From the NCBI GenBank assembly GCA_964035795.1, contig OZ038320.1, positions 31,265,125 to 31,329,124 on the forward strand: a DNA stretch of 64,000 nucleotides, given 5' to 3'. Every line of letters begins with the position of its first letter. Position 1 is the stretch's first letter. Below, piece by piece: positions 38,941-52,469 of the stretch. The notes below the pieces were generated by a model, which saw nothing but the letters and a program-made list of their open reading frames with translations, did no database searches and was not told where the DNA came from. This stretch comes from Pterobdella sp. o SKG-2022. Taxonomy: Eukaryota; Annelida; Clitellata; Hirudinida; Piscicolidae. The position numbers and the translations under genes were made by a program.

Positions 38941-40191
38941 TAATCTCATTTGAAAAACACATGTTTTCAAAAAAGCTTCGTTCGAAATAAAATTGTTTTC
39001 AATGTTTCTTCAAATTGAATATCTCTTCAAGGCTCTCATTATGAACAAATACCTCTTAAACCAAATGGGTCTTTAATTTTTTAGAAACAAAGCTTTGAAA
39101 AGAGATAGGTCCATTCTAAGCTTGTAAACAGTGAATGTCTAAGTAATTATTTGTCTTACTTATTTTTAAACAAGGAACACTACTAGTATCATTTTGATTA
39201 TTAATATTCTTATTTATAATTTTTCTCATCATTACTATTCTTATTGTTATTTTTATTTCTTTTATGATATTCCTATTCATATTTTTTCTATAAAAAATCA
39301 AAGGGTTGATGAAAAAGTACAGCAAAGTATGTTCACAGATGTTTCAAAACTCAGACTGTCCTCCCTTCCTAATGCGTGCTGAATAAAGTCATTCTAACAA
39401 CAATAGGTTAATAATAAGGATAATAATAATAAAAACGATAATAATAACAATCATAATAATAATGATGATAATGATAACAATAATACTAAAATATTAGTAA
39501 AGATATTTCATGGACATTACTTCAATAATTATAAATTAATTCATTATTTTTTGTCATAATTAATTGCTTATCTTTTCAATTGATTTTTTTTCCGATTTAC
39601 TTGATTCTTATATTTTTTACTAACTCTATTGATTTTCATTAAATTATTTGAATGATTTTTCGAAAAATGTTTTTCTATAAATAAATACCGTTGTTTATGC
39701 TCCATTATTTATAATAACCAACTTATCAAACAACAATTGTCATATCGTTTTGATATCTTTTTTGGTAGTAATTATAGTTATTTTTTATAATTATTTTATT
39801 CAGAATCATCATCATAAAAAATTGAAACTTTTTTTTATTGAGTTTTTTTCTCAAAATTATAAAGTCTTTTAATTTTTTTATATTTCAACTGATTGGTTTA
39901 ATCTATAAATAGAATTTGAATTAATATGAAATTATAGGTGCTTTATTGGTATTATTTTTTGTTGTTCTTGTATCCAGTTTTTTAATTTTGTTGCCATTTT
40001 AGTTATTATTCTCAAATGACTCAAGTGTTTTCTCATAGATACTTGAATTTTCCATGCGTAAAATGTATTTATGGTAACAAAACACTAGTCTTAATAACAA
40101 TAATGATAAAATTAATAACAAAAATGAGGATATCAATAATAAAATCTATATGAAAATAATTATAAAAATTAAAATTGAAATAACATTCATA

Positions 40192-40370
<179 letters not shown>

Positions 40371-42272
40371 TGTAAAAAAACATGGAAACATCATAAGAAA
40401 CACAAAGAAGCAAACGGATGATCAAGAAACAAACATTGCTCGGTTGCTTGGCAGTCATACTATATTTCAATCTAGTTTTAATAATAGTTATTACCTACTC
40501 TATAGTGTATTTTTTGAAAATATATTTTAAAAAGCTGTCCAAACGATGGGAGAAAGAGTTCAATAAAAACTTAACACTTTTTCTTGCCCAATAGTTAGCT
40601 AGCGTCACTAGTTGACTAGTTTATTGTACTGTCTCTAAATCAGATGAACTGATTCTAAATAAAATTTAGTGCCACTAACTTTTTGATTCATACTTGAAAC
40701 ACTTGAGTTAAGAAGGTTTCGTTCATTGGGTATTTTAAGAGTTGGCAAAAAAGAGCGTCATTACCGGATTGTTGAAACTTTCAAATGCTTGTGCTTAATT
40801 ATGGGCACAAAAATTTCATCTTTGTTACGTCCTTTTAATGTATAAAATATAGCACAAAGAAATATGATATCAAATCTATTAATTTTATTTGATAAAATTT
40901 TAACAAATATTTATAATGTGCACTAGACAGTTAATAGTAAAAAGCAAAATATCTGGAAGTTTAATGAAAATCGAAGCTGGTATGCTTGATAACGTGGATT
41001 TAATTTAAGCTTATGAGTTAATAAAAGTGTTTGATTTAAACCTTTCAGTAACAAAATATACTAAATTCATAAAACTCTTACATTATTAGGCACAAGAGTA
41101 ATTAACACATTAAATCATAGGCTGATTGATATTCAAGATATCAAAAGTAACAAAAAATTAACATTCAAAACATCAGAATATCAAAAACTCTTAATGGAGT
41201 GTGAGGTTTTTGTTTCTTTTTTAATGTTCTGCAAGCTTTTCAACATTTAGCTATTTAGTTAAAAGTAGAAAGAACCGCCTGTTAATAATTTCAAATTTCA
41301 TGGAACATTTTCTTGAAAACACTTTAGTTTATTTAAATTGTTCAAAAGTTTCAGTGAAATGGCCTCATGAAGTGCTTGCTTATATGAGGCTTAAAGCGTT
41401 AATGCGACTCAAGTGTTGGTTGTGATGCACCTGATTAAGGTGGTGACATACTCCTATGTTTTTAATTAGGCCTAACAAAGCTTTGTTTTTTTAGTAATTT
41501 TGCAGATTTCAGTGATTAAGAAAAAATTTTCTTCGAATATGAAAAACTAATAGATTTTGGAGATTTGATTTGCGAAATGAGAATTTTGGTTTCTGATTAA
41601 GTTTTTGACACAAATGAAAATTGTTGCTGTGGTTTATTGCATTAAAAGCGCCTTTTTGTTTACTTAGATTTATACAGATTTGCAAAAAATTAAGGTTATC
41701 ATGTTAATTTTTCATAAATACAAACATTCGAATGAGTCATGAAAAAAACTCAGTTCAGCTTCTAAGTATACCACAAGAAAGAGCTTTTCGTCGTATTTGC
41801 CGTATTTCAGACGTGAAAAAGTGCTTTTAACAAACCTCGCCTACTGCACATTTTGTGTAATTTGGTTTGAAGACAAGTTGAAAAATGGGCAAACAGAGGT
41901 TTATTTTGGATTGTTCTGCTGTGTGGTAGTACCACTACCAAAATTCTGGATACTTACAAAAGTCTTGCCTAAAACGACAATCAAATGGGTTTTTGGTGCT
42001 GTATGAGGGAATTAGCATTGAGGTGAAAACACGCTTATCATATTTGAGTTGGAAACAAGATTACAAAATCTATATTTTCACGCTACTAGACTGCTCACTG
42101 CCATCTGTGGAAAGTGCAGAGTAAACTGGTTGAAAGGGGTAAATTTTCATTAAAAGGTTTACCAGCTATTTATTTTAAATAAAAACCAAAAGTTTGGATT
42201 TTTAATAGTGCAAAATCTCTCTTAAAACGTGTGAATTCATAAATAAAAATGTTTTAGCAATAAGAAAATTAT

Positions 42273-42432
42273 GTTGACCATTTGATCGCCCCTATATGGG
42301 GTTTCGATTGCGCATATGATTGGTTCCACAGAACTAATCCAGGTGGACTACTAATTTTCGGCCCAAACGGGATCGAGCCCGGTATTTTTAGAAAATTAGT
42401 CTAATGCTTAACCACTGAATTATAGGGGCCGA
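42273..42432 (-). mobile_element. tRNA-derived SINE in array unit 1
   Basis: Reads on the minus strand from TCGGCCCC with an A-box-like TAATTCAGTGGTTAAGCA and a B box GGCTCGATCCCG (pol III consensus GGTTCRANNCC), then a tail through GGGCGATCAAATGGTCAAC. About 160 bp. The acceptor-stem region does not pair as in a working tRNA, so it is a SINE and not a tRNA gene. This copy differs from the others by one base near 42359. Confidence 0.75.
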
Positions 42433-43139
42433 CAGCTTAAAAAAACATGTCAAAAAAGGTCATTCGATCAACTATTTCCACTAAAAAGCCCTAAAAACAA
42501 GGTAGTTGATAGAAATTTCGTCCCATGAAACCATTACCTTGCAGTTGTTTTTTTTTTAATTTAGAAATGGCAGATTTTTTAGTAGATTTTCCTTAAATGA
42601 ATCGAATTTCAACAATTAAGAAATTCAAACACGCAATTTTTGGATAAAAATAAGGGTTGTCTTATATCAATTTCGCACGCTGTAACATCAAAGTAGAATA
42701 AAACCTTCAATAAATGAAGACGCATAAAAGAAATCGAAACCCCAATAGGTCACTAACGAGACAGATACTCTAGTTAAATCAGTTTTTGAAAAATGTTCAA
42801 ATATGATTTTTTTTATTGAAATAATCATTTTGAATTTCATTTAAAAAAAAAAATGTTTGATTTGGGACAAAAAATGCGGACTACACGATTTGAACCTTTG
42901 TACCTGATGCTAAACATTTTAACCCTCAGTGTTTTAATGATTTAGCCTATGAATTTCAAACTCCACTTTTATTTTTGTCCTATCGATCGACGTATTCGCT
43001 TTTTAAATGCTTTTACTTTAAAAAAAATTATTCAAAATAGTTAATTTGATGTCCGATTTTCATGCGGATTGGTAAAGCTTTTATAATGAAAATTAAATTT
43101 TCGATTAATTTTTAATGAAACTGAAAATTGTTGTTGTGG

Positions 43140-43145
43140 TTTATT
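43140..43145 (-). terminator. Polyadenylation signal of hemerythrin copy 1
   Basis: AATAAA on the minus strand, 25 bp past the stop codon. The same motif lies at the same offset in every copy, implying a very short 3' UTR. Confidence 0.75.
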
Positions 43146-43169
43146 GCATTAAAGGTGCCTAGAAGTTAT

Positions 43170-43808
43170 TTACAAGAGGGTCTTGTATTGGAAGTCGATG
43201 GTCTTGATGTGTTGCACCAACCTGTATTGGCATGAGAGTGTGTATGAGGCGGGTCTCAATACATTAGTATCAATACACTCACCAGTCTTTGACGTAGTGG
43301 CAGTTGCTCTCAGTGGCGGGAGTGTGCACTTCAGCCAACTTTCCTTCGAATTCGTGGTGCAGATCCAGATGAGCATTATAGTTCACGTAGTTAGCGGTCT
43401 TCATTTCTTTCTGACATAATAAAAATTTGTGGTTATTTATAGGTCTTACTTTTTGTGATATTGCTCACTGACATAAACATCTAAAAATGCTAATAATTTA
43501 AAAAGTCCATGGTACCTCTTCGTATCTGAAATGTTCGTCAATAAGCTTTTGCAATTCTTTCAATTTGTCACCATCCTCACGGTGGTCGCAAACTTCCCTT
43601 ATGGCGTCGAACAAGCCCTTATGTTCTTGGTCCAATTGTTCGTACTGTGTGTCAATTGTGATTTATTTATTGAATGACAAAGGAAGAAAAGTTTGCCAGG
43701 TTCACTTACACCCACGACGAAAGATTCGTCCCAGACGAAGGGTTCAGGGATGTCGAAAGCCATGGCGGCAATGGCGACGAAGGCGATGAATGCAATTGTG
43801 GTTTTCAT
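43170..43808 (-). CDS. Secreted hemerythrin, array copy 1
   Basis: A small four-helix protein that binds O2 at a di-iron centre. Exons (5' to 3'): 43808-43710, 43644-43516, 43410-43283, 43221-43170, all with GT-AG junctions that keep frame; 135 residues. Residues 1-17 (MKTTIAFIAFVAIAAMA) form a signal peptide, and the mature start FDIPEPFVWDESF is the canonical hemerythrin N-terminus. Iron ligands by family alignment: His41 (DQEHKGLF), His71 and Glu75 (HFRYEE), His90 and His94 (HLDLHHEF), His123 and Asp128 (WLVQHIKTIDFQYK); all seven are present. Family members are usually about 113-120 residues and mostly lack a signal peptide, so export is the odd point. Inference: a vascular, coelomic or yolk hemerythrin, comparable to leech ovohemerythrin. 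A TATA box and polyadenylation signal flank it. Confidence 0.95.
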
Positions 43809-43861
43809 TGTTGAATTTCAAGTCTGTTGAGAACTCAATGAATCTTCCATCAAGCACGCGT

Positions 43862-43869
43862 CTTATATA
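43862..43869 (-). promoter_or_regulatory. TATA box of hemerythrin copy 1
   Basis: TATATAAG on the minus strand, 54 bp upstream of the ATG, leaving room for a short 5' UTR. It is repeated at 46950, 50056, 53162, 56268 and 59372 in the other copies, so each gene carries its own core promoter. Confidence 0.75.
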
Positions 43870-43989
43870 CACCATCGTGTGGGTCAAAGTTCAGACTGAA
43901 AAATTTATAAAGTTTAACGTGGATTTGAATCTATCTTTCTATCGGTTTTTTTGTTTATAGCGTCATCTTGAAAATTTGGGATCAAATCT

Positions 43990-44030
<41 letters not shown>

Positions 44031-45360
44031 TATATATAGAATATATTGATGGTAAGAATATGAGGAGTCAATGCTAAAATTAATGATCAAATAATTCAAA
44101 AAATCTCAGTGAAAAAATAAATTAAAATTGAAATGCCTTCTGAGACAAATATAAAATTGTTTCATTGAAATATCGAATTTACAAAAACCTGTTTGTATAT
44201 AAGAATACAATATATTTAACCTTTTAGAGACATCTTAAGCAGTATCAAAAATCATTAACGTCGAAATATAGAAGAAAATTTTCAGTACGTTTATGAGAAA
44301 AAAAAAACTGGAATTTTCTGTGAGTATAGCCTTACTATAATACTTTACCAAAAAAAGAAAATTTTGCTAATTAGATGCTTTCATAAATTCTTCGATGGAG
44401 ACCTAGGTTTTGATAGGGGCAAGCTGAGAAAACAGCTTGTTTGGGGTCTTTTCAGTAAAACAAGAATAAATTAGAGCACATTTTGTTCCTTGTTTTTTTT
44501 TTTATTTTCAATCTAAATTTCGACCACTAGTAGGCCTCTTTTCTCGGTCATTTCTATGTTTTTCCCGACTTATCAAAACTGGTAAATTTTAGAATAAAGG
44601 CGAAAGCAATGTTCCAATCAGCATTAATATTATAAATTTATATAATTAAAATGTTTTATAAGTTTATTAAGCATCAATGAGTTTAGAATATGCTATCGGT
44701 AGTTATAACGATTTCCTCAGTTTATACTGACGGTTCAGAAAGTTGAGAGACGATAACGTTTGTGTTTTCTTAAATTTATACAGATTTGCAAAAAATTAAG
44801 GTTATCATGTTAATTTTTCATAAATACAAACATTCGAATGAGTCATGAAAAAAACTCAGTTCAGCTTCTAAGTATACCACAAGAAAGAGCTTTTCGTCGT
44901 ATTTGCCGTATTTCAGACGTGAAAAAGTGCTTTTAACAAACCTCGCCTACTGCACATTTTGTGTAATTTGGTTTGAAGACAAGTTGAAAAATGGGCAAAC
45001 AGAGGTTTATTTTGGATTGTTCTGCTGTGTGGTAGTACCACTTACAAAAGTCTTGCCTAAAACGACAATCAAATGGGTTTTTGGTGCTGTATGAGGGAAT
45101 TAGCATTGAGGTGAAAACACGCTTATCATATTTGAGTTGGAAACAAGATTACAAAATCTATATTTTCACGCTACTAGACTGCTCACTGCCATCTGTGGAA
45201 AGTGCAGAGTAAACTGGTTGAAAGGGGTAAATTTTCATTAAAAGGTTTACCAGCTTTTTATTTTAAATAAAAACCAAAAGTTTGGATTTTTAATAGTGCA
45301 AAATCTCTCTTAAAACGTGTGAATTCATAAATAAAAATGTTTTAGCAATAAGAAAATTAT

Positions 45361-45520
45361 GTTGACCATTTGATCGCCCCTATATGGGGTTTCGATTGCG
45401 CATATGATTGGTTCCACAGAACTAATCCAGGTGGACTACTAATTTTTGGCCCAAACGGGATCGAGCCCGGTATTTTTAGAAAATTAGTCTAATGCTTAAC
45501 CACTGAATTATAGGGGCCGA
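45361..45520 (-). mobile_element. tRNA-derived SINE in array unit 2
   Basis: Same position in the unit and same sequence as in units 3-6, so it was inherited by duplication, not by a new insertion. Confidence 0.72.
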
Positions 45521-46257
45521 CAGCTTAAAAAAACATGTCAAAAAAGGTCATTCGATCAACTATTTCCACTAAAAAGCCCTAAAAACAAGGTAGTTGATAG
45601 AAATTTCGTCCCATGAAACCATTACCTTGCAGTTGTTTTTTTTTTAATTTAGAAATGGCAGATTTTTTAGTAGATTTTCCTTAAATGAATCGAATTTCAA
45701 CAATTAAGAAATTCAAACACGCAATTTTTGGATAAAAATAAGGGTTGTCTTATATCAATTTCGCACGCTGTAACATCAAAGTAGAATAAAACCTTCAATA
45801 AATGAAGACGCATAAAAGAAATCGAAACCCCAATAGGTCACTAACGAGACAGATACTCTACTTAAATCAGTTTTTGAAAAATGTTCAAATATGATTTTTT
45901 TTATTGAAATAATCATTTTGAATTTCATTTAAAAAAAAAAATGTTTGATTTGGGACAAAAAATGCGGACTACACGATTTGAACCTTTGTACCTGATGCTA
46001 AACATTTTAACCCTCAGTGTTTTAATGATTTAGCCTATGAATTTCAAACTCCACTTTTATTTTTGTCCTATCGATCGACGTATTCGCTTTTTAAATGCTT
46101 TTACTTTAAAAAAAATTATTCAAAATAGTTAATTTGATGTCCGATTTTCATGCGGATTGGTAAAGCTTTTATAATGAAAATTAAATTTTCGATTAATTTT
46201 TAATGAAACTGAAAATTGTTGTTGTGGTTTATTGCATTAAAGGTGCCTAGAAGTTAT

Positions 46258-46896
46258 TTACAAAAGGGTCTTGTATTGGAAGTCGATGGTCTTGATGTGT
46301 TGCACCAACCTGTATTGGCATGAGAGTGTGTATGAGGCGGGTCTCAATACATTAGTATCAATACACTCACCAGTCTTTGACGTAGTGGCAGTTGCTCTCA
46401 GTGGCGGGAGTGTGCACTTCAGCCAACTTTCCTTCGAATTCGTGGTGCAGATCCAGATGAGCATTATAGTTCACGTAGTTAGCGGTCTTCATTTCTTTCT
46501 GACATAATAAAAATTTGTGGTTATTTATAGGTCTTACTTTTTGTGATATTGCTCACTGACATAAACATCTAAAAATGCTAATAATTTAAAAAGTCCATGG
46601 TACCTCTTCGTATCTGAAATGTTCGTCAATAAGCTTTTGCAATTCTTTCAATTTGTCACCATCCTCACGGTGGTCGCAAACTTCCCTTATGGCGTCGAAC
46701 AAGCCCTTATGTTCTTGGTCCAATTGTTCGTACTGTGTGTCAATTGTGATTTATTTATTGAATGACAAAGGAAGAAAAGTTTGCCAGGTTCACTTACACC
46801 CACGACGAAAGATTCGTCCCAGACGAAGGGTTCAGGGATGTCGAAAGCCATGGCGGCAATGGCGACGAAGGCGATGAATGCAATTGTGGTTTTCAT
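46258..46896 (-). CDS. Secreted hemerythrin, array copy 2
   Basis: Exons 46896-46798, 46732-46604, 46498-46371, 46309-46258. The predicted protein is identical to copy 1; one synonymous Leu change (CTT for CTC) lies in the last exon. This unit is the one with the 18-bp spacer deletion. Confidence 0.95.
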
Positions 46897-47077
46897 TGTT
46901 GAATTTCAAGTCTGTTGAGAACTCAATGAATCTTCCATCAAGCACGCGTCTTATATACACCATCGTGTGGGTCAAAGTTCAGACTGAAAAATTTATAAAG
47001 TTTAACGTGGATTTGAATCTATCTTTCTATCGGTTTTTTTGTTTATAGCGTCATCTTGAAAATTTGGGATCAAATCT

Positions 47078-47118
<41 letters not shown>

Positions 47119-48466
47119 TATATATAGAATATATTGATGGTAAGAATATGAGGAGTCAATGCTAAAATTAATGATCAAATAATTCAAAAAATCTCAGTGA
47201 AAAAATAAATTAAAATTGAAATGCCTTCTGAGACAAATATAAAATTGTTTCATTGAAATATCGAATTTACAAAAACCTGTTTGTATATAAGAATACAATA
47301 TATTTAACCTTTTAGAGACATCTTAAGCAGTATCAAAAATCATTAACGTCGAAATATAGAAGAAAATTTTCAGTACGTTTATGAGAAAAAAAAAACTGGA
47401 ATTTTCTGTGAGTATAGCCTTACTATAATACTTTACCAAAAAAAGAAAATTTTGCTAATTAGATGCTTTCATAAATTCTTCGATGGAGACCTAGGTTTTG
47501 ATAGGGGCAAGCTGAGAAAACAGCTTGTTTGGGGTCTTTTCAGTAAAACAAGAATAAATTAGAGCACATTTTGTTCCTTGTTTTTTTTTTTATTTTCAAT
47601 CTAAATTTCGACCACTAGTAGGCCTCTTTTCTCGGTCATTTCTATGTTTTTCCCGACTTATCAAAACTGGTAAATTTTAGAATAAAGGCGAAAGCAATGT
47701 TCCAATCAGCATTAATATTATAAATTTATATAATTAAAATGTTTTATAAGTTTATTAAGCATCAATGAGTTTAGAATATGCTATCGGTAGTTATAACGAT
47801 TTCCTCAGTTTATACTGACGGTTCAGAAAGTTGAGAGACGATAACGTTTGTGTTTTCTTAAATTTATACAGATTTGCAAAAAATTAAGGTTATCATGTTA
47901 ATTTTTCATAAATACAAACATTCGAATGAGTCATGAAAAAAACTCAGTTCAGCTTCTAAGTATACCACAAGAAAGAGCTTTTCGTCGTATTTGCCGTATT
48001 TCAGACGTGAAAAAGTGCTTTTAACAAACCTCGCCTACTGCACATTTTGTGTAATTTGGTTTGAAGACAAGTTGAAAAATGGGCAAACAGAGGTTTATTT
48101 TGGATTGTTCTGCTGTGTGGTAGTACCACTACCAAAATTCTGGATACTTACAAAAGTCTTGCCTAAAACGACAATCAAATGGGTTTTTGGTGCTGTATGA
48201 GGGAATTAGCATTGAGGTGAAAACACGCTTATCATATTTGAGTTGGAAACAAGATTACAAAATCTATATTTTCACGCTACTAGACTGCTCACTGCCATCT
48301 GTGGAAAGTGCAGAGTAAACTGGTTGAAAGGGGTAAATTTTCATTAAAAGGTTTACCAGCTTTTTATTTTAAATAAAAACCAAAAGTTTGGATTTTTAAT
48401 AGTGCAAAATCTCTCTTAAAACGTGTGAATTCATAAATAAAAATGTTTTAGCAATAAGAAAATTAT

Positions 48467-48626
48467 GTTGACCATTTGATCGCCCCTATATGGGGTTTCG
48501 ATTGCGCATATGATTGGTTCCACAGAACTAATCCAGGTGGACTACTAATTTTTGGCCCAAACGGGATCGAGCCCGGTATTTTTAGAAAATTAGTCTAATG
48601 CTTAACCACTGAATTATAGGGGCCGA
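48467..48626 (-). mobile_element. tRNA-derived SINE in array unit 3
   Basis: Orthologous-by-duplication copy with A and B boxes preserved. Confidence 0.72.
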
Positions 48627-49363
48627 CAGCTTAAAAAAACATGTCAAAAAAGGTCATTCGATCAACTATTTCCACTAAAAAGCCCTAAAAACAAGGTAGT
48701 TGATAGAAATTTCGTCCCATGAAACCATTACCTTGCAGTTGTTTTTTTTTTAATTTAGAAATGGCAGATTTTTTAGTAGATTTTCCTTAAATGAATCGAA
48801 TTTCAACAATTAAGAAATTCAAACACGCAATTTTTGGATAAAAATAAGGGTTGTCTTATATCAATTTCGCACGCTGTAACATCAAAGTAGAATAAAACCT
48901 TCAATAAATGAAGACGCATAAAAGAAATCGAAACCCCAATAGGTCACTAACGAGACAGATACTCTACTTAAATCAGTTTTTGAAAAATGTTCAAATATGA
49001 TTTTTTTTATTGAAATAATCATTTTGAATTTCATTTAAAAAAAAAAATGTTTGATTTGGGACAAAAAATGCGGACTACACGATTTGAACCTTTGTACCTG
49101 ATGCTAAACATTTTAACCCTCAGTGTTTTAATGATTTAGCCTATGAATTTCAAACTCCACTTTTATTTTTGTCCTATCGATCGACGTATTCGCTTTTTAA
49201 ATGCTTTTACTTTAAAAAAAATTATTCAAAATAGTTAATTTGATGTCCGATTTTCATGCGGATTGGTAAAGCTTTTATAATGAAAATTAAATTTTCGATT
49301 AATTTTTAATGAAACTGAAAATTGTTGTTGTGGTTTATTGCATTAAAGGTGCCTAGAAGTTAT

Positions 49364-50002
49364 TTACAAAAGGGTCTTGTATTGGAAGTCGATGGTCTTG
49401 ATGTGTTGCACCAACCTGTATTGGCATGAGAGTGTGTATGAGGCGGGTCTCAATACATTAGTATCAATACACTCACCAGTCTTTGACGTAGTGGCAGTTG
49501 CTCTCAGTGGCGGGAGTGTGCACTTCAGCCAACTTTCCTTCGAATTCGTGGTGCAGATCCAGATGAGCATTATAGTTCACGTAGTTAGCGGTCTTCATTT
49601 CTTTCTGACATAATAAAAATTTGTGGTTATTTATAGGTCTTACTTTTTGTGATATTGCTCACTGACATAAACATCTAAAAATGCTAATAATTTAAAAAGT
49701 CCATGGTACCTCTTCGTATCTGAAATGTTCGTCAATAAGCTTTTGCAATTCTTTCAATTTGTCACCATCCTCACGGTGGTCGCAAACTTCCCTTATGGCG
49801 TCGAACAAGCCCTTATGTTCTTGGTCCAATTGTTCGTACTGTGTGTCAATTGTGATTTATTTATTGAATGACAAAGGAAGAAAAGTTTGCCAGGTTCACT
49901 TACACCCACGACGAAAGATTCGTCCCAGACGAAGGGTTCAGGGATGTCGAAAGCCATGGCGGCAATGGCGACGAAGGCGATGAATGCAATTGTGGTTTTC
50001 AT
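49364..50002 (-). CDS. Secreted hemerythrin, array copy 3
   Basis: Exons 50002-49904, 49838-49710, 49604-49477, 49415-49364. Protein identical to copy 1, with the CTT Leu variant shared with copies 2 and 5. Confidence 0.95.
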
Positions 50003-50183
50003 TGTTGAATTTCAAGTCTGTTGAGAACTCAATGAATCTTCCATCAAGCACGCGTCTTATATACACCATCGTGTGGGTCAAAGTTCAGACTGAAAAATTT
50101 ATAAAGTTTAACGTGGATTTGAATCTATCTTTCTATCGGTTTTTTTGTTTATAGCGTCATCTTGAAAATTTGGGATCAAATCT

Positions 50184-50224
<41 letters not shown>

Positions 50225-51572
50225 TATATATAGAATATATTGATGGTAAGAATATGAGGAGTCAATGCTAAAATTAATGATCAAATAATTCAAAAAATCT
50301 CAGTGAAAAAATAAATTAAAATTGAAATGCCTTCTGAGACAAATATAAAATTGTTTCATTGAAATATCGAATTTACAAAAACCTGTTTGTATATAAGAAT
50401 ACAATATATTTAACCTTTTAGAGACATCTTAAGCAGTATCAAAAATCATTAACGTCGAAATATAGAAGAAAATTTTCAGTACGTTTATGAGAAAAAAAAA
50501 ACTGGAATTTTCTGTGAGTATAGCCTTACTATAATACTTTACCAAAAAAAGAAAATTTTGCTAATTAGATGCTTTCATAAATTCTTCGATGGAGACCTAG
50601 GTTTTGATAGGGGCAAGCTGAGAAAACAGCTTGTTTGGGGTCTTTTCAGTAAAACAAGAATAAATTAGAGCACATTTTGTTCCTTGTTTTTTTTTTTATT
50701 TTCAATCTAAATTTCGACCACTAGTAGGCCTCTTTTCTCGGTCATTTCTATGTTTTTCCCGACTTATCAAAACTGGTAAATTTTAGAATAAAGGCGAAAG
50801 CAATGTTCCAATCAGCATTAATATTATAAATTTATATAATTAAAATGTTTTATAAGTTTATTAAGCATCAATGAGTTTAGAATATGCTATCGGTAGTTAT
50901 AACGATTTCCTCAGTTTATACTGACGGTTCAGAAAGTTGAGAGACGATAACGTTTGTGTTTTCTTAAATTTATACAGATTTGCAAAAAATTAAGGTTATC
51001 ATGTTAATTTTTCATAAATACAAACATTCGAATGAGTCATGAAAAAAACTCAGTTCAGCTTCTAAGTATACCACAAGAAAGAGCTTTTCGTCGTATTTGC
51101 CGTATTTCAGACGTGAAAAAGTGCTTTTAACAAACCTCGCCTACTGCACATTTTGTGTAATTTGGTTTGAAGACAAGTTGAAAAATGGGCAAACAGAGGT
51201 TTATTTTGGATTGTTCTGCTGTGTGGTAGTACCACTACCAAAATTCTGGATACTTACAAAAGTCTTGCCTAAAACGACAATCAAATGGGTTTTTGGTGCT
51301 GTATGAGGGAATTAGCATTGAGGTGAAAACACGCTTATCATATTTGAGTTGGAAACAAGATTACAAAATCTATATTTTCACGCTACTAGACTGCTCACTG
51401 CCATCTGTGGAAAGTGCAGAGTAAACTGGTTGAAAGGGGTAAATTTTCATTAAAAGGTTTACCAGCTATTTATTTTAAATAAAAACCAAAAGTTTGGATT
51501 TTTAATAGTGCAAAATCTCTCTTAAAACGTGTGAATTCATAAATAAAAATGTTTTAGCAATAAGAAAATTAT

Positions 51573-51732
51573 GTTGACCATTTGATCGCCCCTATATGGG
51601 GTTTCGATTGCGCATATGATTGGTTCCACAGAACTAATCCAGGTGGACTACTAATTTTTGGCCCAAACGGGATCGAGCCCGGTATTTTTAGAAAATTAGT
51701 CTAATGCTTAACCACTGAATTATAGGGGCCGA
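51573..51732 (-). mobile_element. tRNA-derived SINE in array unit 4
   Basis: Same site in the unit; A and B boxes preserved. Confidence 0.72.
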
Positions 51733-52469
51733 CAGCTTAAAAAAACATGTCAAAAAAGGTCATTCGATCAACTATTTCCACTAAAAAGCCCTAAAAACAA
51801 GGTAGTTGATAGAAATTTCGTCCCATGAAACCATTACCTTGCAGTTGTTTTTTTTTTAATTTAGAAATGGCAGATTTTTTAGTAGATTTTCCTTAAATGA
51901 ATCGAATTTCAACAATTAAGAAATTCAAACACGCAATTTTTGGATAAAAATAAGGGTTGTCTTATATCAATTTCGCACGCTGTAACATCAAAGTAGAATA
52001 AAACCTTCAATAAATGAAGACGCATAAAAGAAATCGAAACCCCAATAGGTCACTAACGAGACAGATACTCTAGTTAAATCAGTTTTTGAAAAATGTTCAA
52101 ATATGATTTTTTTTATTGAAATAATCATTTTGAATTTCATTTAAAAAAAAAAATGTTTGATTTGGGACAAAAAATGCGGACTACACGATTTGAACCTTTG
52201 TACCTGATGCTAAACATTTTAACCCTCAGTGTTTTAATGATTTAGCCTATGAATTTCAAACTCCACTTTTATTTTTGTCCTATCGATCGACGTATTCGCT
52301 TTTTAAATGCTTTTACTTTAAAAAAAATTATTCAAAATAGTTAATTTGATGTCCGATTTTCATGCGGATTGGTAAAGCTTTTATAATGAAAATTAAATTT
52401 TCGATTAATTTTTAATGAAACTGAAAATTGTTGTTGTGGTTTATTGCATTAAAGGTGCCTAGAAGTTAT

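Noticed and set aside
41797..42006. Plus-strand 69-codon open frame (MPYFRREKVLL...) in every array unit
   Set aside because: It is kept only because the units are near-identical. In unit 2 an 18-bp deletion removes codons, and there is no domain, promoter or splice support.
42273..42432. A functional tRNA gene in each unit
   Set aside because: A and B boxes are present, but the ends do not form an acceptor stem and an anticodon arm is not recognisable.
43183..43419. Plus-strand open frames opposite hemerythrin exons
   Set aside because: Shadows of the minus-strand gene, which has full splice and ligand support.
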